From assembly GCA_964431545.1 (NCBI GenBank), contig CAYSLC010000002.1, positions 1-64,000 on the forward strand: DNA of 64,000 nucleotides. Reading direction: 5' to 3'. A program made the position numbers and the translations under genes. Each line of letters starts with the position of its first letter. Within the stretch, counting starts at the first letter, position 1. A model generated the notes under the pieces. That model searched no databases and was not told where the DNA came from. It saw nothing but the letters and a program-made list of their open reading frames with translations. This stretch comes from CAYSLC01 sp964431545 (GTDB taxonomy: Bacteria > Desulfobacterota > Desulfobacteria > Desulfobacterales > JAABSP01). Below, in pieces: positions 34,672-43,138 of this stretch.

Positions 34672-35279
34672 AGCTGGTCTTCGTCTCCGGCACCCGGGGC
34701 AGCGGCAAGACCACCCTGATCAAGGGCCTCGTGGCCCGGGGCGCCGACGCGGGCCTCCGTTCGGCCGTGATCTGCAACGAGGACGGCGAGGCCGTCTATG
34801 ACGCCCCCTTTGTCGAGGCGCACGACCTGCCCGTCCGGTACCTCCGGGGCGGCTGCGTGGGGTGCACGTTGGCCGTGAGCCTCGTGGAGATGAAAAAGAG
34901 GCTCAAGAAGGAGCATGATCCCGATCTCCTCTTTGTGGAACCTTCGGAGATGGTGGTGACAAGGGAGCTGCGGGATGTCGCCGCCATGGGGACAAGGGAT
35001 ATCCGGTATGAACCCGGACCGTTCCTGACGCTCGTCGACGGCCCCTCCTTCCCGTTTTTGTGGGAGGAGAGACAACGTCTCCTCAAGGGCCACATGGCGG
35101 GGGCCGATCTGGTGGCCGTCACCCATGCCCGCCGGATGGGGGACGGTGAAACCGGGGCGGTGCTCCAAGCCATCAAAGGCAACGGGGTCGAGCCCATCGC
35201 GGTCGATCTGGGGTCCGAAAAAGAGGTGGCGCGGATCGGGGAGCTTGCGCTTCCGCAAGGGACCGGTTCGCGTTTCTGA
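34668..35279 (+). CDS. second CobW-like P-loop GTPase
   Basis: 203 residues from ATG 34668, overlapping the stop of the unknown upstream gene by four bases. Walker A is SGTRGSGKTT, followed by VICNEDGEAVYDAPF, then RGGCVGCTL near residue 60, which replaces the CxCC motif of CobW by CVGC, and LLFVEPSEMVV. The C-terminal CobW domain is lacking. It resembles the GTPase at 33524 in layout but is clearly diverged. In many methyltransferase clusters such G3E proteins help load or reactivate corrinoid. It is followed by 54 bp and then the MtaA-type gene with a strong AAGGAGG site. Confidence 0.8.
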   Translation: MKLVFVSGTRGSGKTTLIKGLVARGADAGLRSAVICNEDGEAVYDAPFVEAHDLPVRYLRGGCVGCTLAVSLVEMKKRLKKEHDPDLLFVEPSEMVVTRELRDVAAMGTRDIRYEPGPFLTLVDGPSFPFLWEERQRLLKGHMAGADLVAVTHARRMGDGETGAVLQAIKGNGVEPIAVDLGSEKEVARIGELALPQGTGSRF

Positions 35280-35333
35280 TACCAATGGCAACCAGATAGT
35301 AAATCTAATGATAGGAAACCAAGGAGGGGCACC

Positions 35334-36377
35334 ATGATGACACCTTTGGAAAGAGTCGGCACGGTACTGCAGGGGGGGATCCCGGACCGGGTCCCGTCAT
35401 GTCCGCTGATCTGCGGCGCGGCCCGCCGGGTCTACGGCATCACCTACGAGGAATGGTCCCAGGACGGCGAACTGATGGCCAAATCGATGATTCAGGCCCA
35501 GGATCTGATCGGGTTCGACGGCATCCTGGGACTCGTCGACCTCTCCGTGGAGGCCGCGGATTTCGGCCAGAAGATGATCTTTCCGGTGGAGGACACCGCC
35601 CATCCGGACTACGACGACCCATTCATCAAAACGCCGGACGACTACGCCAGGATCGAGCGGATCGATCCCACCAAATCGACCCGGATGAAAGAGGTCCTGA
35701 CCTACATGGACATCGTCTGCAACGAGAAAGCGGCGACGGTGCCGGTGATGGGGTTCGTCTACGGCCCGCTGGGCATCCTGGCCATGATGCGGGGCGCGGA
35801 GAACCTCTTCCGCGACTGCTACAAGAACAAGGAGGCCGTCATCAAGGCCGAAGAGGTGATCACCGATGTGCTTGTCGATTACATCAAGGCCATGGCCAAG
35901 ACCGGGGTCCACGCCATCGTCCTCGATACCCTCTTCGCCTCCCAGACCATCATGAGGGAGAAGATGTGGAAGGAGATCGAAGGGCCCTTCACCAAGGTCC
36001 TGGCGGATGTGGTGCGGGATTGCGGATGCATGATGATGGTCCACAACTGCGGCGGCGGCATCTACTTCGACGGGCAGATCGAGTTCATGGACCCCGTCGC
36101 CATCTCCTACGCCTACCCGGCGGCCGACTGCGGGGACCACAAGGAGACCAAGGAGAAGTACCAGAACAAGACGACCCTGGTCGGGTACATCAACCCGGCC
36201 CAGTTCGCCTTTCTGGGGACCCCCGAGGAGATGAAGGAGGAGTGCAAGCGCCAGATCGAGGAACTCGGGGCGGGGGGGAAGTTCATCCTGGCCACGGGAT
36301 GCGAATATCCGCCCAACGGCTCCCTGATGAACGCCATCGCCATGGTGGAGGCGGCCGAGCTGTACGGGAAGTATTGA
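35334..36377 (+). CDS. MtaA/CmuA-type corrinoid methyltransferase (uroporphyrinogen decarboxylase fold)
   Basis: A 347-residue protein of the UroD superfamily. The opening TPLERVGTVLQGGIPDRVP and the zinc ligands His237 and Cys239 (HNCGGG) with Cys323 (GCEYPPNG) place it with methylcobamide:coenzyme M or tetrahydrofolate methyltransferases rather than true uroporphyrinogen decarboxylases. Such proteins move a methyl group between a corrinoid protein and a thiol or folate acceptor. AAGGAGG lies 6-12 bases before the ATG; a second ATG follows directly. No corrinoid-binding protein or substrate-specific methyltransferase is in the window, so the methyl donor is unknown. Confidence 0.83.
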   Translation: MMTPLERVGTVLQGGIPDRVPSCPLICGAARRVYGITYEEWSQDGELMAKSMIQAQDLIGFDGILGLVDLSVEAADFGQKMIFPVEDTAHPDYDDPFIKTPDDYARIERIDPTKSTRMKEVLTYMDIVCNEKAATVPVMGFVYGPLGILAMMRGAENLFRDCYKNKEAVIKAEEVITDVLVDYIKAMAKTGVHAIVLDTLFASQTIMREKMWKEIEGPFTKVLADVVRDCGCMMMVHNCGGGIYFDGQIEFMDPVAISYAYPAADCGDHKETKEKYQNKTTLVGYINPAQFAFLGTPEEMKEECKRQIEELGAGGKFILATGCEYPPNGSLMNAIAMVEAAELYGKY

Positions 36378-36400
36378 GGACGGGGATCCTTCTCCATGTC

Positions 36401-36478
36401 TCGCCCTTACAGGGCTGCCATTTCCGGCAATTTCCCAGGGCGGTGCCCTGGGCTGGTATGTGACGCCCTGTCAGGGCC
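36401..36478 (+). repeat. palindromic dispersed repeat, copy A
   Basis: Contains CGCCCTTACAGGGCT, then the dyad CCCAGGGCGGTGCCCTGGG followed by CTGGTATGTGACGCCCTGTC. A near-identical unit occurs at 42412-42505. It lies in the 280-bp space between the MtaA-type gene and the MoxR ATPase gene, and could form a strong hairpin that acts as a transcription attenuator or RNA-stabilising element. Confidence 0.75.
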
Positions 36479-36659
36479 GCCCCGAAAACCGGTACAAGCA
36501 GCCTTTTCGGAAGGGAGAAGATGCGGGGGAAGCAGCCTCTCCGGCCGAAGCACCCGGGAAGGGCCAGCCTGACCCTCCCGAAAGGATGGAAAACGGGCGC
36601 TGTCGGAATGGACGAAAACAAGGCGGTCCCGGATGCGGGATCAGGAGGACAAAGTCAAC

Positions 36660-37505
36660 GTGAGTGACCGCGGGAGAACAACAGGGCGCCTTTCCGAAAA
36701 GAACGGCATCTCCATCGAGGACTACCACATCACCGAAGAGCCGTATTACCTGCCCACCCGGGACGAACTCGAGGTGTTCGACACCGCCTGGCGCCTGAAG
36801 CTGCCGGTGATGCTCAAGGGGCCGACGGGATGCGGGAAGACCCGGTTTCTGGAGTACATGGCGTGGAAGCTGGACCGCCCCCTGGTGACCATCGCCTGCC
36901 ACGAGGACCTCACCGCGTCGGATCTGGTGGGCCGCTATCTCCTGCAGGGGGAGGAGACCGTCTGGGCGGACGGGCCCTTGAGCCTGGCGGTCAAACACGG
37001 GGCCATCTGTTATCTGGACGAGGTGGTGGAGGCGAGAAAAGACACCACCGTGGTGATCCACCCGTTGACGGATGACCGGCGGATCTTCCCCCAGGAAAAA
37101 CGGGGGATCCTGCTGGAGGCCCACCCCGATTTTCTCCTGGTGATCTCCTACAACCCCGGTTACCAGAGCGTCATGAAGGATCTGAAGCACTCCACCCGCC
37201 AGCGGTTCATCGCCCTGGAGTTCACCTACCCCGACGAGGAGAAGGAGCGGGCCATCGTCATGGGGGAGACGGGTGTGGACGAGCCGACGGCGGCGCGCCT
37301 GGTCCAGCTGGGCGGGATGGTCCGGAACCTGAGAAAGCACGGCCTGGAGGAGGGGATCAGCACGCGGCTTCTGGTCTATGCCGGCCGGCTGATCGCCGAG
37401 GGCCTTCCGCCGGCCGTCGCCTGCGAGGCCGCCGTAATCCGGGCCATGTCCGACGACGCGGAGATGCAGGAGGCGATCTCGGAGATCGTCTCCGGCATCT
37501 TCTAG
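36660..37505 (+). CDS. MoxR/CbbQ/NorQ-type AAA+ ATPase
   Basis: 281 residues from GTG 36660, which is 10 bases after AGGAGG; an ATG at 36633 precedes that ribosome site and is unlikely. Motifs: Walker [12 protein letters not shown], Walker [16 protein letters not shown], sensor 1 VISYNPGYQ and the arginine finger region [11 protein letters not shown]. It belongs to the CbbQ/NorQ/GvpN branch, which works with a large von Willebrand protein to remodel or load metal into target enzymes; cobaltochelatase CobS is a relative. The partner follows 61 bp downstream. No RuBisCO or nitric oxide reductase is nearby, so the target is probably something else, possibly a corrinoid enzyme. Confidence 0.88.
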   Translation: MSDRGRTTGRLSEKNGISIEDYHITEEPYYLPTRDELEVFDTAWRLKLPVMLKGPTGCGKTRFLEYMAWKLDRPLVTIACHEDLTASDLVGRYLLQGEETVWADGPLSLAVKHGAICYLDEVVEARKDTTVVIHPLTDDRRIFPQEKRGILLEAHPDFLLVISYNPGYQSVMKDLKHSTRQRFIALEFTYPDEEKERAIVMGETGVDEPTAARLVQLGGMVRNLRKHGLEEGISTRLLVYAGRLIAEGLPPAVACEAAVIRAMSDDAEMQEAISEIVSGIF

Positions 37506-37566
37506 CCCTTCTTTCGGAAGCGTCCGCCGAGAACAGACCGAGGAGACCCCCTTTTTCATCGGCGCC

Positions 37567-39825
37567 ATGGGAACACCGATCAGCCACCACCGGGAGTTGA
37601 CCGACGGCCTCTCCGAAGAGGCCGCGGACGCCTGCGCGCGGATCTGCGAGACCGTCTCCCACCTCCGCTCCCAGAAGGCGAACCGCTTCCGGATGTCGGT
37701 CCGCCACCACATGGAGAGGCTCGCCGCCCACCCCCTTTCCGGCGATATCTTCCCCGGCGCGGTCCGCCTGAGCCGGCTGGGGTGGGCCCTGGTGATCCCC
37801 TATCTGGAGGCGGTGGCGCGGCTGGAACACCGGCCGGAGGCCATCGAAACCTGGACCCGGATCGCCATGGAACTGGCCCGGCTCGATCTCGATGTGGCGT
37901 CGGCGTTTCTGGAACGGACCCCCGATTTCCTGTCGAACCTGGGGCCCGGGAACCTCTTCGACTGGGGCGAGCTGGCGAGATCCGCGCTGGACCGATGGGG
38001 AAAACCGGTCTGGAAACCGGTCCGCGCCTACCTCGAGGCCGCGGCGGAGAACGAATGCGCCTATCCGCTGAAGCGATGGGATTTCTTCCTGGAGCAGTCC
38101 GCGGCGATCGCGGAACGCTCCACGGCGGCCGCCGCCGCGTTCATCCGCCACGGCAACCGGGCCTGCCTGCTGCTGGATGCAAACGGCGTCCGGGAATGGG
38201 TCGCCCGGGGGATCGCGGCGTCCGATACCGAGGAGGAACTCCTGAAGTACTTCATCGGCACCTCCTCCAAGGCGATGGAGCACCGGGACGGGCTGGTCTC
38301 GGGCGTGCCCCTGAAGGACAAAAGCAACACCCTCTCCCTGATCTGCGAGGCGGCCCTGGGGCGTCCGGTGAAGATCCGTTCCAACATTTCCCTGGCCAGG
38401 GTGAAGGGGTTCACCGGCGCCGCCGCCACCGACGGCAGGGCCGTCTATCTGCCCGACCGGCTCCCGGATTTCGACGCCTACAAGCTCATGGCCCTGCACC
38501 AAACCTTTCTGATGGATTGCGGGGCCCTCCGAACCGGGGGGGGCTTGACCGCCAGGGATCCCGTGGCGCTCCATGTGGAGGCGGATCGCCGCCTCGCCGA
38601 ACGGCTGCCCGGCATGCGGCCCAAGATGGCGGCCCAGTCTCCGGGGGAGCTGCCCCGGGGGTACCCGTTCACGGACCCCCGGCGCGTCGGGGATCCGCTT
38701 CCCTGGTGGGGGGACTTTCTCCCCGAACTGGTGGCCGAGACCGATGCCGCCATCGATTCCGTCAAGGAGAAGGCGGTCGATTACACGGACCTTCCCCCGG
38801 AGATGATCGAGGCGCTCCTGGCGGGGCTGATCGTGGACGGGACCCGGGACGAGAGCCGGCTCATGGCGCTTCTCCGGGAGATGTTCGACCATCTCGAATT
38901 CTCCTCCCCCGACCCCGAGGAGCTGCGCGAAAACGTCAAGACCTTCTTCTACCGGGAGTGGGACAAGGACCTCTCCGACTACAAGCTGGAATGGTGCATG
39001 GTCCGGCAGCGGCTCCCCGACGACGCCCCCAACGACTTTGTCAAGGAATTGAAGGAGCGGCTGCCGGGGATCATCAAGCTGATCCGCAGGCAGTTCATGC
39101 TCCTCAAGCCGGAGCGCTTCAAGAAGTACAAGGCCCAGCCGGCCGGGGACCATCTCGACATCGACGCCCTGGTGGCGGCGCTGGTGGACCGGAAATCGGG
39201 ATCATACCTCTCCGAGAACGTCTACATCTGGCGGGACAAGCGGATCCGTGATGTCGCCTCCCTCTTCCTCCTGGACACCAGCGGCTCCTCCGAGGAACGG
39301 GTGGACGGCCGCCGGGTGATCGACATCCAGAAGGAGGCGATGGCGCTGATGGCCGAGGCCCTCGACTCCCTGGGCGACCCCTACGCGGTCTTCGGCTTCT
39401 CCACCCAGGGGCGGTTTCGGGTCAATCTCTTCCAGGTCAAGGATTTCGGGGAGGACTACACCGAGCGGGTCCAGCACCGGCTGGGGAACCTCCGGCCCGA
39501 CGGCCTGACCCGGATGGGGGCGGTGATCCGCCACGGCATCCACAAGCTGGAATCGGTCTCCGCGGCGGTGCGGCTCATGGTGATCCTCACCGACGGCATG
39601 CCCTATGACCTGGAGTACGGAAACCTCGACTACGCCATCGCCGACACCCGAAAGGCGATCCTCGAGGCCCGGCGCCGGCGCATCCATCCGTTCGTCATCA
39701 CGTCGGACAAAAAGAGCGAGGGGTATCTCAGGCGGATCTCCCAGGAGACCCAGAGCATCATCCTGCCGAAGGTGGAGCTGCTGCCGTCCCTGCTGCCGGC
39801 GGTGTACAAGCGGTTGACGGTATAG
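37567..39825 (+). CDS. NorD/CbbO-like von Willebrand factor A protein
   Basis: A 752-residue protein. The first 540 residues are helical and of the NorD/CbbO type without recognisable catalytic motifs. The C-terminal 200 residues are a vWA domain: the metal-ion site D570-T-S572-G-S574 in FLLDTSGSSEE, and a second site residue in MVILTDGMPYD. These proteins bind the target enzyme through the metal-ion site and are remodelled by the MoxR-type ATPase, here the upstream gene. The pair is complete and of usual length. A CCCCCC/GGGGGG hairpin lies 20 bp after the stop. Confidence 0.85.
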   Translation: MGTPISHHRELTDGLSEEAADACARICETVSHLRSQKANRFRMSVRHHMERLAAHPLSGDIFPGAVRLSRLGWALVIPYLEAVARLEHRPEAIETWTRIAMELARLDLDVASAFLERTPDFLSNLGPGNLFDWGELARSALDRWGKPVWKPVRAYLEAAAENECAYPLKRWDFFLEQSAAIAERSTAAAAAFIRHGNRACLLLDANGVREWVARGIAASDTEEELLKYFIGTSSKAMEHRDGLVSGVPLKDKSNTLSLICEAALGRPVKIRSNISLARVKGFTGAAATDGRAVYLPDRLPDFDAYKLMALHQTFLMDCGALRTGGGLTARDPVALHVEADRRLAERLPGMRPKMAAQSPGELPRGYPFTDPRRVGDPLPWWGDFLPELVAETDAAIDSVKEKAVDYTDLPPEMIEALLAGLIVDGTRDESRLMALLREMFDHLEFSSPDPEELRENVKTFFYREWDKDLSDYKLEWCMVRQRLPDDAPNDFVKELKERLPGIIKLIRRQFMLLKPERFKKYKAQPAGDHLDIDALVAALVDRKSGSYLSENVYIWRDKRIRDVASLFLLDTSGSSEERVDGRRVIDIQKEAMALMAEALDSLGDPYAVFGFSTQGRFRVNLFQVKDFGEDYTERVQHRLGNLRPDGLTRMGAVIRHGIHKLESVSAAVRLMVILTDGMPYDLEYGNLDYAIADTRKAILEARRRRIHPFVITSDKKSEGYLRRISQETQSIILPKVELLPSLLPAVYKRLTV

Positions 39826-39843
39826 GGGGGAAATCCACCCCCG

Positions 39844-39866
39844 ACCCCCCTTACCGAAAGGGGGGA
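39844..39866. terminator. hairpin after the NorD-like gene
   Basis: CCCCCC (39845-39850), a 9-base loop TTACCGAAA, and GGGGGG (39860-39865), close behind the stop codon. No T-run follows, so it may only slow transcription or protect the 3' end. Confidence 0.4.
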
Positions 39867-39909
39867 TGAGAGAAATTCCCCCCGACCGGTTGTATGAAAG
39901 GGGCGGGGG

Positions 39910-40458
39910 ATGGTTTACGGGAACGCACGGAACAGGGAGATGGAGATGGAGATGGAGACACGATTCGATCCGTTGGTGAAAAAGGCGGTGGAACTCGGAG
40001 CCGATGATGCGCGTCTGATCCGGACGGAGGCGGTGGTGTTCGACCCCCGGTCGGAGCTGAAATGCCGTTTCGGATGCGCCCGATGGGGCCGGTACTGGAC
40101 GTGCCCGCCGCACACCGGAATCTCCCAGGAGCGGTTCAGGGAGGCGTTCGACCGGTACGAGACCGCCCTCGTCCTCCAGGTGCCGGACATGGAGAAGAGC
40201 CAGACCGTCACCCTGGCCGTGGAAAAGGAGGCGATGATGCACCACGGATGCGCCTTCGCCTTTGCCCTGGCCTTGTGCGTGCAGTGCGACCCGTGCGCCC
40301 ATCCGGAGCCGTGCCGGCACCCCGAACTCGCCCGTCCCTCCATGGACGCCTACGGGGTCGATATCGGCAAGACGGTGGCGCCGCTCGGGTTCGAGGTGCG
40401 GTTCGACCCCGGGGGAAATTTCGTCCCAATGTGGTACTCCATGGTCCTTCTGGATTGA
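39910..40458 (+). CDS. DUF2284 cysteine-rich metal-binding protein
   Basis: About 182 residues; the ATG at 39910 has a GGGG-rich region upstream, and ATG codons at 39940, 39946 and 39952 would give slightly shorter proteins. Two Cys clusters mark DUF2284: CRFGCARWGRYWTCPPH near residue 52 and CVQCDPCAHPEPCRHPE near 124. The first resembles the cluster-binding end of metal-dependent methyltransferase partners, the second a 4Fe-4S or Zn site. DUF2284 genes occur often beside corrinoid methyltransferases in anaerobes, which fits its place after the MtaA-MoxR-vWA genes. Its biochemical role is unknown. Confidence 0.82.
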   Translation: MVYGNARNREMEMEMETRFDPLVKKAVELGADDARLIRTEAVVFDPRSELKCRFGCARWGRYWTCPPHTGISQERFREAFDRYETALVLQVPDMEKSQTVTLAVEKEAMMHHGCAFAFALALCVQCDPCAHPEPCRHPELARPSMDAYGVDIGKTVAPLGFEVRFDPGGNFVPMWYSMVLLD

Positions 40459-40778
40459 TGGCTCGCCAGTCGCGGGGCCCCGGCACCCCTTTGGGGCCGT
40501 GCCGGCGCGCCCCGACCCTTCCCCGATTGTAAAAGTCTTGTAAAACCCCGCCGCCTCCCATTGCCCATCTCCCCTTCGATCCGGTATGGTGGCGGCGAGC
40601 TTTGGCGGAGTCGATGCCCCTCTCCGCAAAGCCGGGGTTTGGCCGGTTTTCCACCGGCCAACCCCCCGTGGGCCATCCATATCAACCCCATACGGCTCAT
40701 CGATCCATTTCCGGCCCGAAAGCGACGCGAGGATGAGCCGAATCGCGGACTTCGCCGTCCGCCCGGAGGAAAAACGCC
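40459..40778. other. intergenic region with two strong inverted repeats
   Basis: No gene is seen. CCGGCAC/GTGCCGG (40480-40505), with an inner CCCC/GGGG, forms a stable hairpin 20 bp after the DUF2284 stop and is a likely terminator. A second dyad, TTGGCCGG/CCGGCCAA (40639-40661, extended by GGGG/CCCC with a one-base bulge), lies 120 bp before the nitronate monooxygenase gene and could be an operator or leader hairpin. Confidence 0.5.
40480..40505. terminator. hairpin after the DUF2284 gene
   Basis: Perfect 7-bp arms CCGGCAC and GTGCCGG around a CCCCTTTGGGG core. The T-rich stretch TTGTAAAAGTCTTGTAAAA follows only after about 20 bp, so termination is likely but not certain. Confidence 0.45.
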
Positions 40779-41906
40779 ATGCCACTGCCGAAGCTGACCA
40801 TCGGAGACCTGACTGTCGAAGTTCCCATCATCCAGGGCGGCATGGGGGTGGGGATCTCCATGTCCGGGCTGGCCTCGGCCGTGGCCGAAGAGGGCGGGGT
40901 GGGCGTCATCGCCGGCGCCATGCCGGGCATCGGCGAGCCGGACATCGCCACCAACGGCACGGCGGCCAACCAGCGGGTCCTGGCCGAGGAGATCCGGAAG
41001 GCACGGAATCGGACCGGCGGCGCCCTCGGGGTCAACCTCATGGTCGCCTTGACCGACTACGCCGACCTGGTGAGGACCGCCGTGGCCGAGGGGATCGACA
41101 TCATCTTCTCGGGGGCCGGCCTGCCTCTCGACCTGCCCGGATTCCTCACCCCCGGAAGCCGGACCAAGCTTTCGCCCATCGTCTCCTCGGGGCGGGCCGC
41201 GGCCATCATCTGCAAGAAATGGCTCTCCCGGTTCGACTACCTTCCGGACGCCGTGGTGGTGGAGGGCCCCAAGGCCGGGGGCCACATCGGCTTCAAGCTC
41301 GATCAGATCGACGATCCCCGGTTCGCGGTGGAACGGCTGACGGCGGAGGTGATCGCGGCGGTGAAGCCCTTTGAAGAGGCCCACGGGAGGAAGATCCCGG
41401 TGATCGCCGCCGGGGGGATCTACACGGGGGCCGACATCCACGAGTTCCTCGCCATGGGCGCCGCCGGGGTCCAGATGGGCACCCGGTTCGTGGCCACCCA
41501 CGAGTGCGACGCGGACGATGCCTTCAAGCAGTCCTACATCGACGCCACCGAGGCGGATATGGTGATCATCAAGAGCCCGGTGGGGATGCCGGGACGGGCG
41601 GTCCGCAACGAATTCCTCGACGCGGTGGCCCAGGGGGAGAAGATCCCGTTCAAGTGTCCCCTCCACTGCCTCAAGACCTGCGATCCGGAGAAGAGCCCCT
41701 TCTGCATCGCCCTGGCCCTGGCCAACGCCCGGAAGGGAAGGCTGAAGCACGGGTTCGCCTTCGCGGGGGAGAACGCCCACCGGGTCGATCGGATCGTGTC
41801 GGTGCGGGAGTTGATGTCCACGCTGATCACGGAGTATGAGATCGCGGATGCGGCGGGGGTTCGGGATTTTCTGGAGGAGCCGGTGGCGGCGGTCCGGGCG
41901 GGGTGA
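40779..41906 (+). CDS. nitronate monooxygenase / FabK-like FMN protein
   Basis: A 375-residue TIM-barrel flavoprotein. Motifs: IIQGGMGVGIS near residue 18 (FMN phosphate side), FSGAGLPLDLP near 107, VVEGPKAGGHIG near 165 with the catalytic-type His, and VIAAGGIYTGADI with GAAGVQMGTRFVATHE at 208-245 (phosphate-binding). The family covers nitronate monooxygenases and the enoyl-ACP reductase FabK. The C-terminal third contains a Cys group (CPLHCLKTCDPEKSPFC) not found in most nitronate monooxygenases and suggestive of a metal or Fe-S site. CGGAGG lies before the ATG. It stands alone; its true substrate in an anaerobe is unclear. Confidence 0.83.
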   Translation: MPLPKLTIGDLTVEVPIIQGGMGVGISMSGLASAVAEEGGVGVIAGAMPGIGEPDIATNGTAANQRVLAEEIRKARNRTGGALGVNLMVALTDYADLVRTAVAEGIDIIFSGAGLPLDLPGFLTPGSRTKLSPIVSSGRAAAIICKKWLSRFDYLPDAVVVEGPKAGGHIGFKLDQIDDPRFAVERLTAEVIAAVKPFEEAHGRKIPVIAAGGIYTGADIHEFLAMGAAGVQMGTRFVATHECDADDAFKQSYIDATEADMVIIKSPVGMPGRAVRNEFLDAVAQGEKIPFKCPLHCLKTCDPEKSPFCIALALANARKGRLKHGFAFAGENAHRVDRIVSVRELMSTLITEYEIADAAGVRDFLEEPVAAVRAG

Positions 41907-41995
41907 CGGCTGGTTGATCCCCCTTTTACCGATCCCTCGCGTTCCAATACGCCGGTTTTCCGCTTCCCGGGACGCCTCTGGATGAAAGACGATTT

Positions 41996-42226
41996 TCACT
42001 TGTTCAATGCGGCCCTTGCCTGTTTCAGGACCTCTTCCGCCGGTATGCAGCCGACTTTTCCATCCTCGATTTCCCGCCACCTTCTGTTCGCCTCATCCAT
42101 CCAGGCTTTTTCCGTTTCATCGTCAATAAATCCATCTAAACTCTCCCAGATCCGGTGTGCCAGGGCAGCCCTTTCATCGGGGGGTAGGTTGAAAATGGTC
42201 CTTTCGATTTCAGTTGTCGTGCTCAT
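41996..42226 (-). CDS. addiction-module antitoxin (TIGR02574 family), orphan
   Basis: About 76 residues from ATG 42226 (MSTTTEIERTIFNLPPDE), preceded by AAAGGA. The protein resembles the antitoxin at 4286: helical, with LPPDERAALAHRIWESLD and an acidic end. The partner toxin should follow on the minus strand, but only 90 bp remain before the convergent nitronate monooxygenase gene. It is therefore a solitary antitoxin, close to the assembly gap and at the edge of the low-GC island. Confidence 0.75.
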   Translation of the reverse strand: MSTTTEIERTIFNLPPDERAALAHRIWESLDGFIDDETEKAWMDEANRRWREIEDGKVGCIPAEEVLKQARAALNK

Positions 42227-42311
42227 GTTGATTTCCTTTATGCGATTCATAAACGATTCAATACAGCAATCATCTCGGGTCCGTGCCTCGGTCGATTATA
42301 CCAGGAAGCTG

Positions 42312-42411
42312 NNNNNNNNNNNNNNNNNNNNNNNNNNNNNNNNNNNNNNNNNNNNNNNNNNNNNNNNNNNNNNNNNNNNNNNNNNNNNNNNNNNNNNNNN
42401 NNNNNNNNNNN
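42312..42411. other. assembly gap (100 N)
   Basis: A run of exactly 100 N, the conventional size for a gap of unknown length. The dispersed palindromic repeat begins at the first base after it, which suggests that the repeat broke the assembly; the true distance and content here are unknown. Confidence 0.99.
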
Positions 42412-42505
42412 TCACGCCCTTTCAGGGCTTTTTTTCTATACGGCCGGTGTTCCCAGGGCGGATGCCCTGGGCTGGTATGTTGCGCCCTTTCAGGACGGGC
42501 TTCGG
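42412..42505 (+). repeat. palindromic dispersed repeat, copy B
   Basis: CGCCCTTTCAGGGCT, then CCCAGGGCGGATGCCCTGGG and CTGGTATGTTGCGCCCTTTC, nearly the same as 36401-36478. It directly abuts the assembly gap and marks the left edge of the low-GC island. Confidence 0.75.
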
Positions 42506-43138
42506 AAGATCGTCACAAGCGGTGACGCCTTTTCGGTAGGAGTTCGAAACATCACCATAACCAGTCTGTGAGAAACTCACACTACCGGTTTTGGCCTGCC
42601 GGTCTTCGTCCAAACCTACAAAACCTTGACAATTCCGTTGGCTTTCAGCTAAGTAGAACGTTGTCGGGAGAAGGCAATCATGGAATAAAACCACAACGAG
42701 GCACTCGCGCCTTTGACAACCGCAATAGAGCCTCACAGTGCCCAAATTTGCTTTATAAAGCCAGAATGCGAGCATGGTTTATCGTTATATACCATTCAAC
42801 TTTCGAATCTGATTTTCGATAAGGTAATTTCAATAATCTGTGGCTTAGCTTGATTTTATTAAGATTAAACCGTAACCCCTTGTTTTGAGATGCATATCAA
42901 TTATTGACTATGATTTAATTTTCAAGTAAAACAGATGGATAGGCGATAGCTTTACAAGTCAGGTTAACAATTATAGGTTCCGACTCTTCTCAGAGATCTG
43001 ATCGAATTAATTTTCAATATGTAAATGGCTCTATAATCGATATGATAATATTTATTATAGTTCCGTGTCCGAAAGCTGGTTATATCATTAACCGGATAGT
43101 AACAATTGAGACAGATTTTATCGCGAGGATATGAAAAA
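42506..43138. other. AT-rich intergenic region before the defence-like cassette
   Basis: About 630 bp without a credible gene; the short frames on both strands lack start signals and family resemblance. Composition shifts from GC-rich to strongly AT-rich from about 42800. It probably holds the promoter of the cassette (see 42904-42932); a TATAAT at 43032 is a second candidate. No tRNA or attachment-site duplication was found. Confidence 0.5.
42904..42932 (+). promoter_or_regulatory. possible sigma-70 promoter of the 43139-49353 cassette
   Basis: TTGACT (42904-42909), 17-bp spacer, TAAAAC (42927-42932). Matches are 5 of 6 and 4 of 6. In AT-rich DNA such matches arise by chance, so this is weak. 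Confidence 0.3.

Noticed and set aside
42568..42822. 84-codon plus-strand frame in the AT-rich spacer
   Set aside because: No ribosome site, no family resemblance, and composition changes within it.
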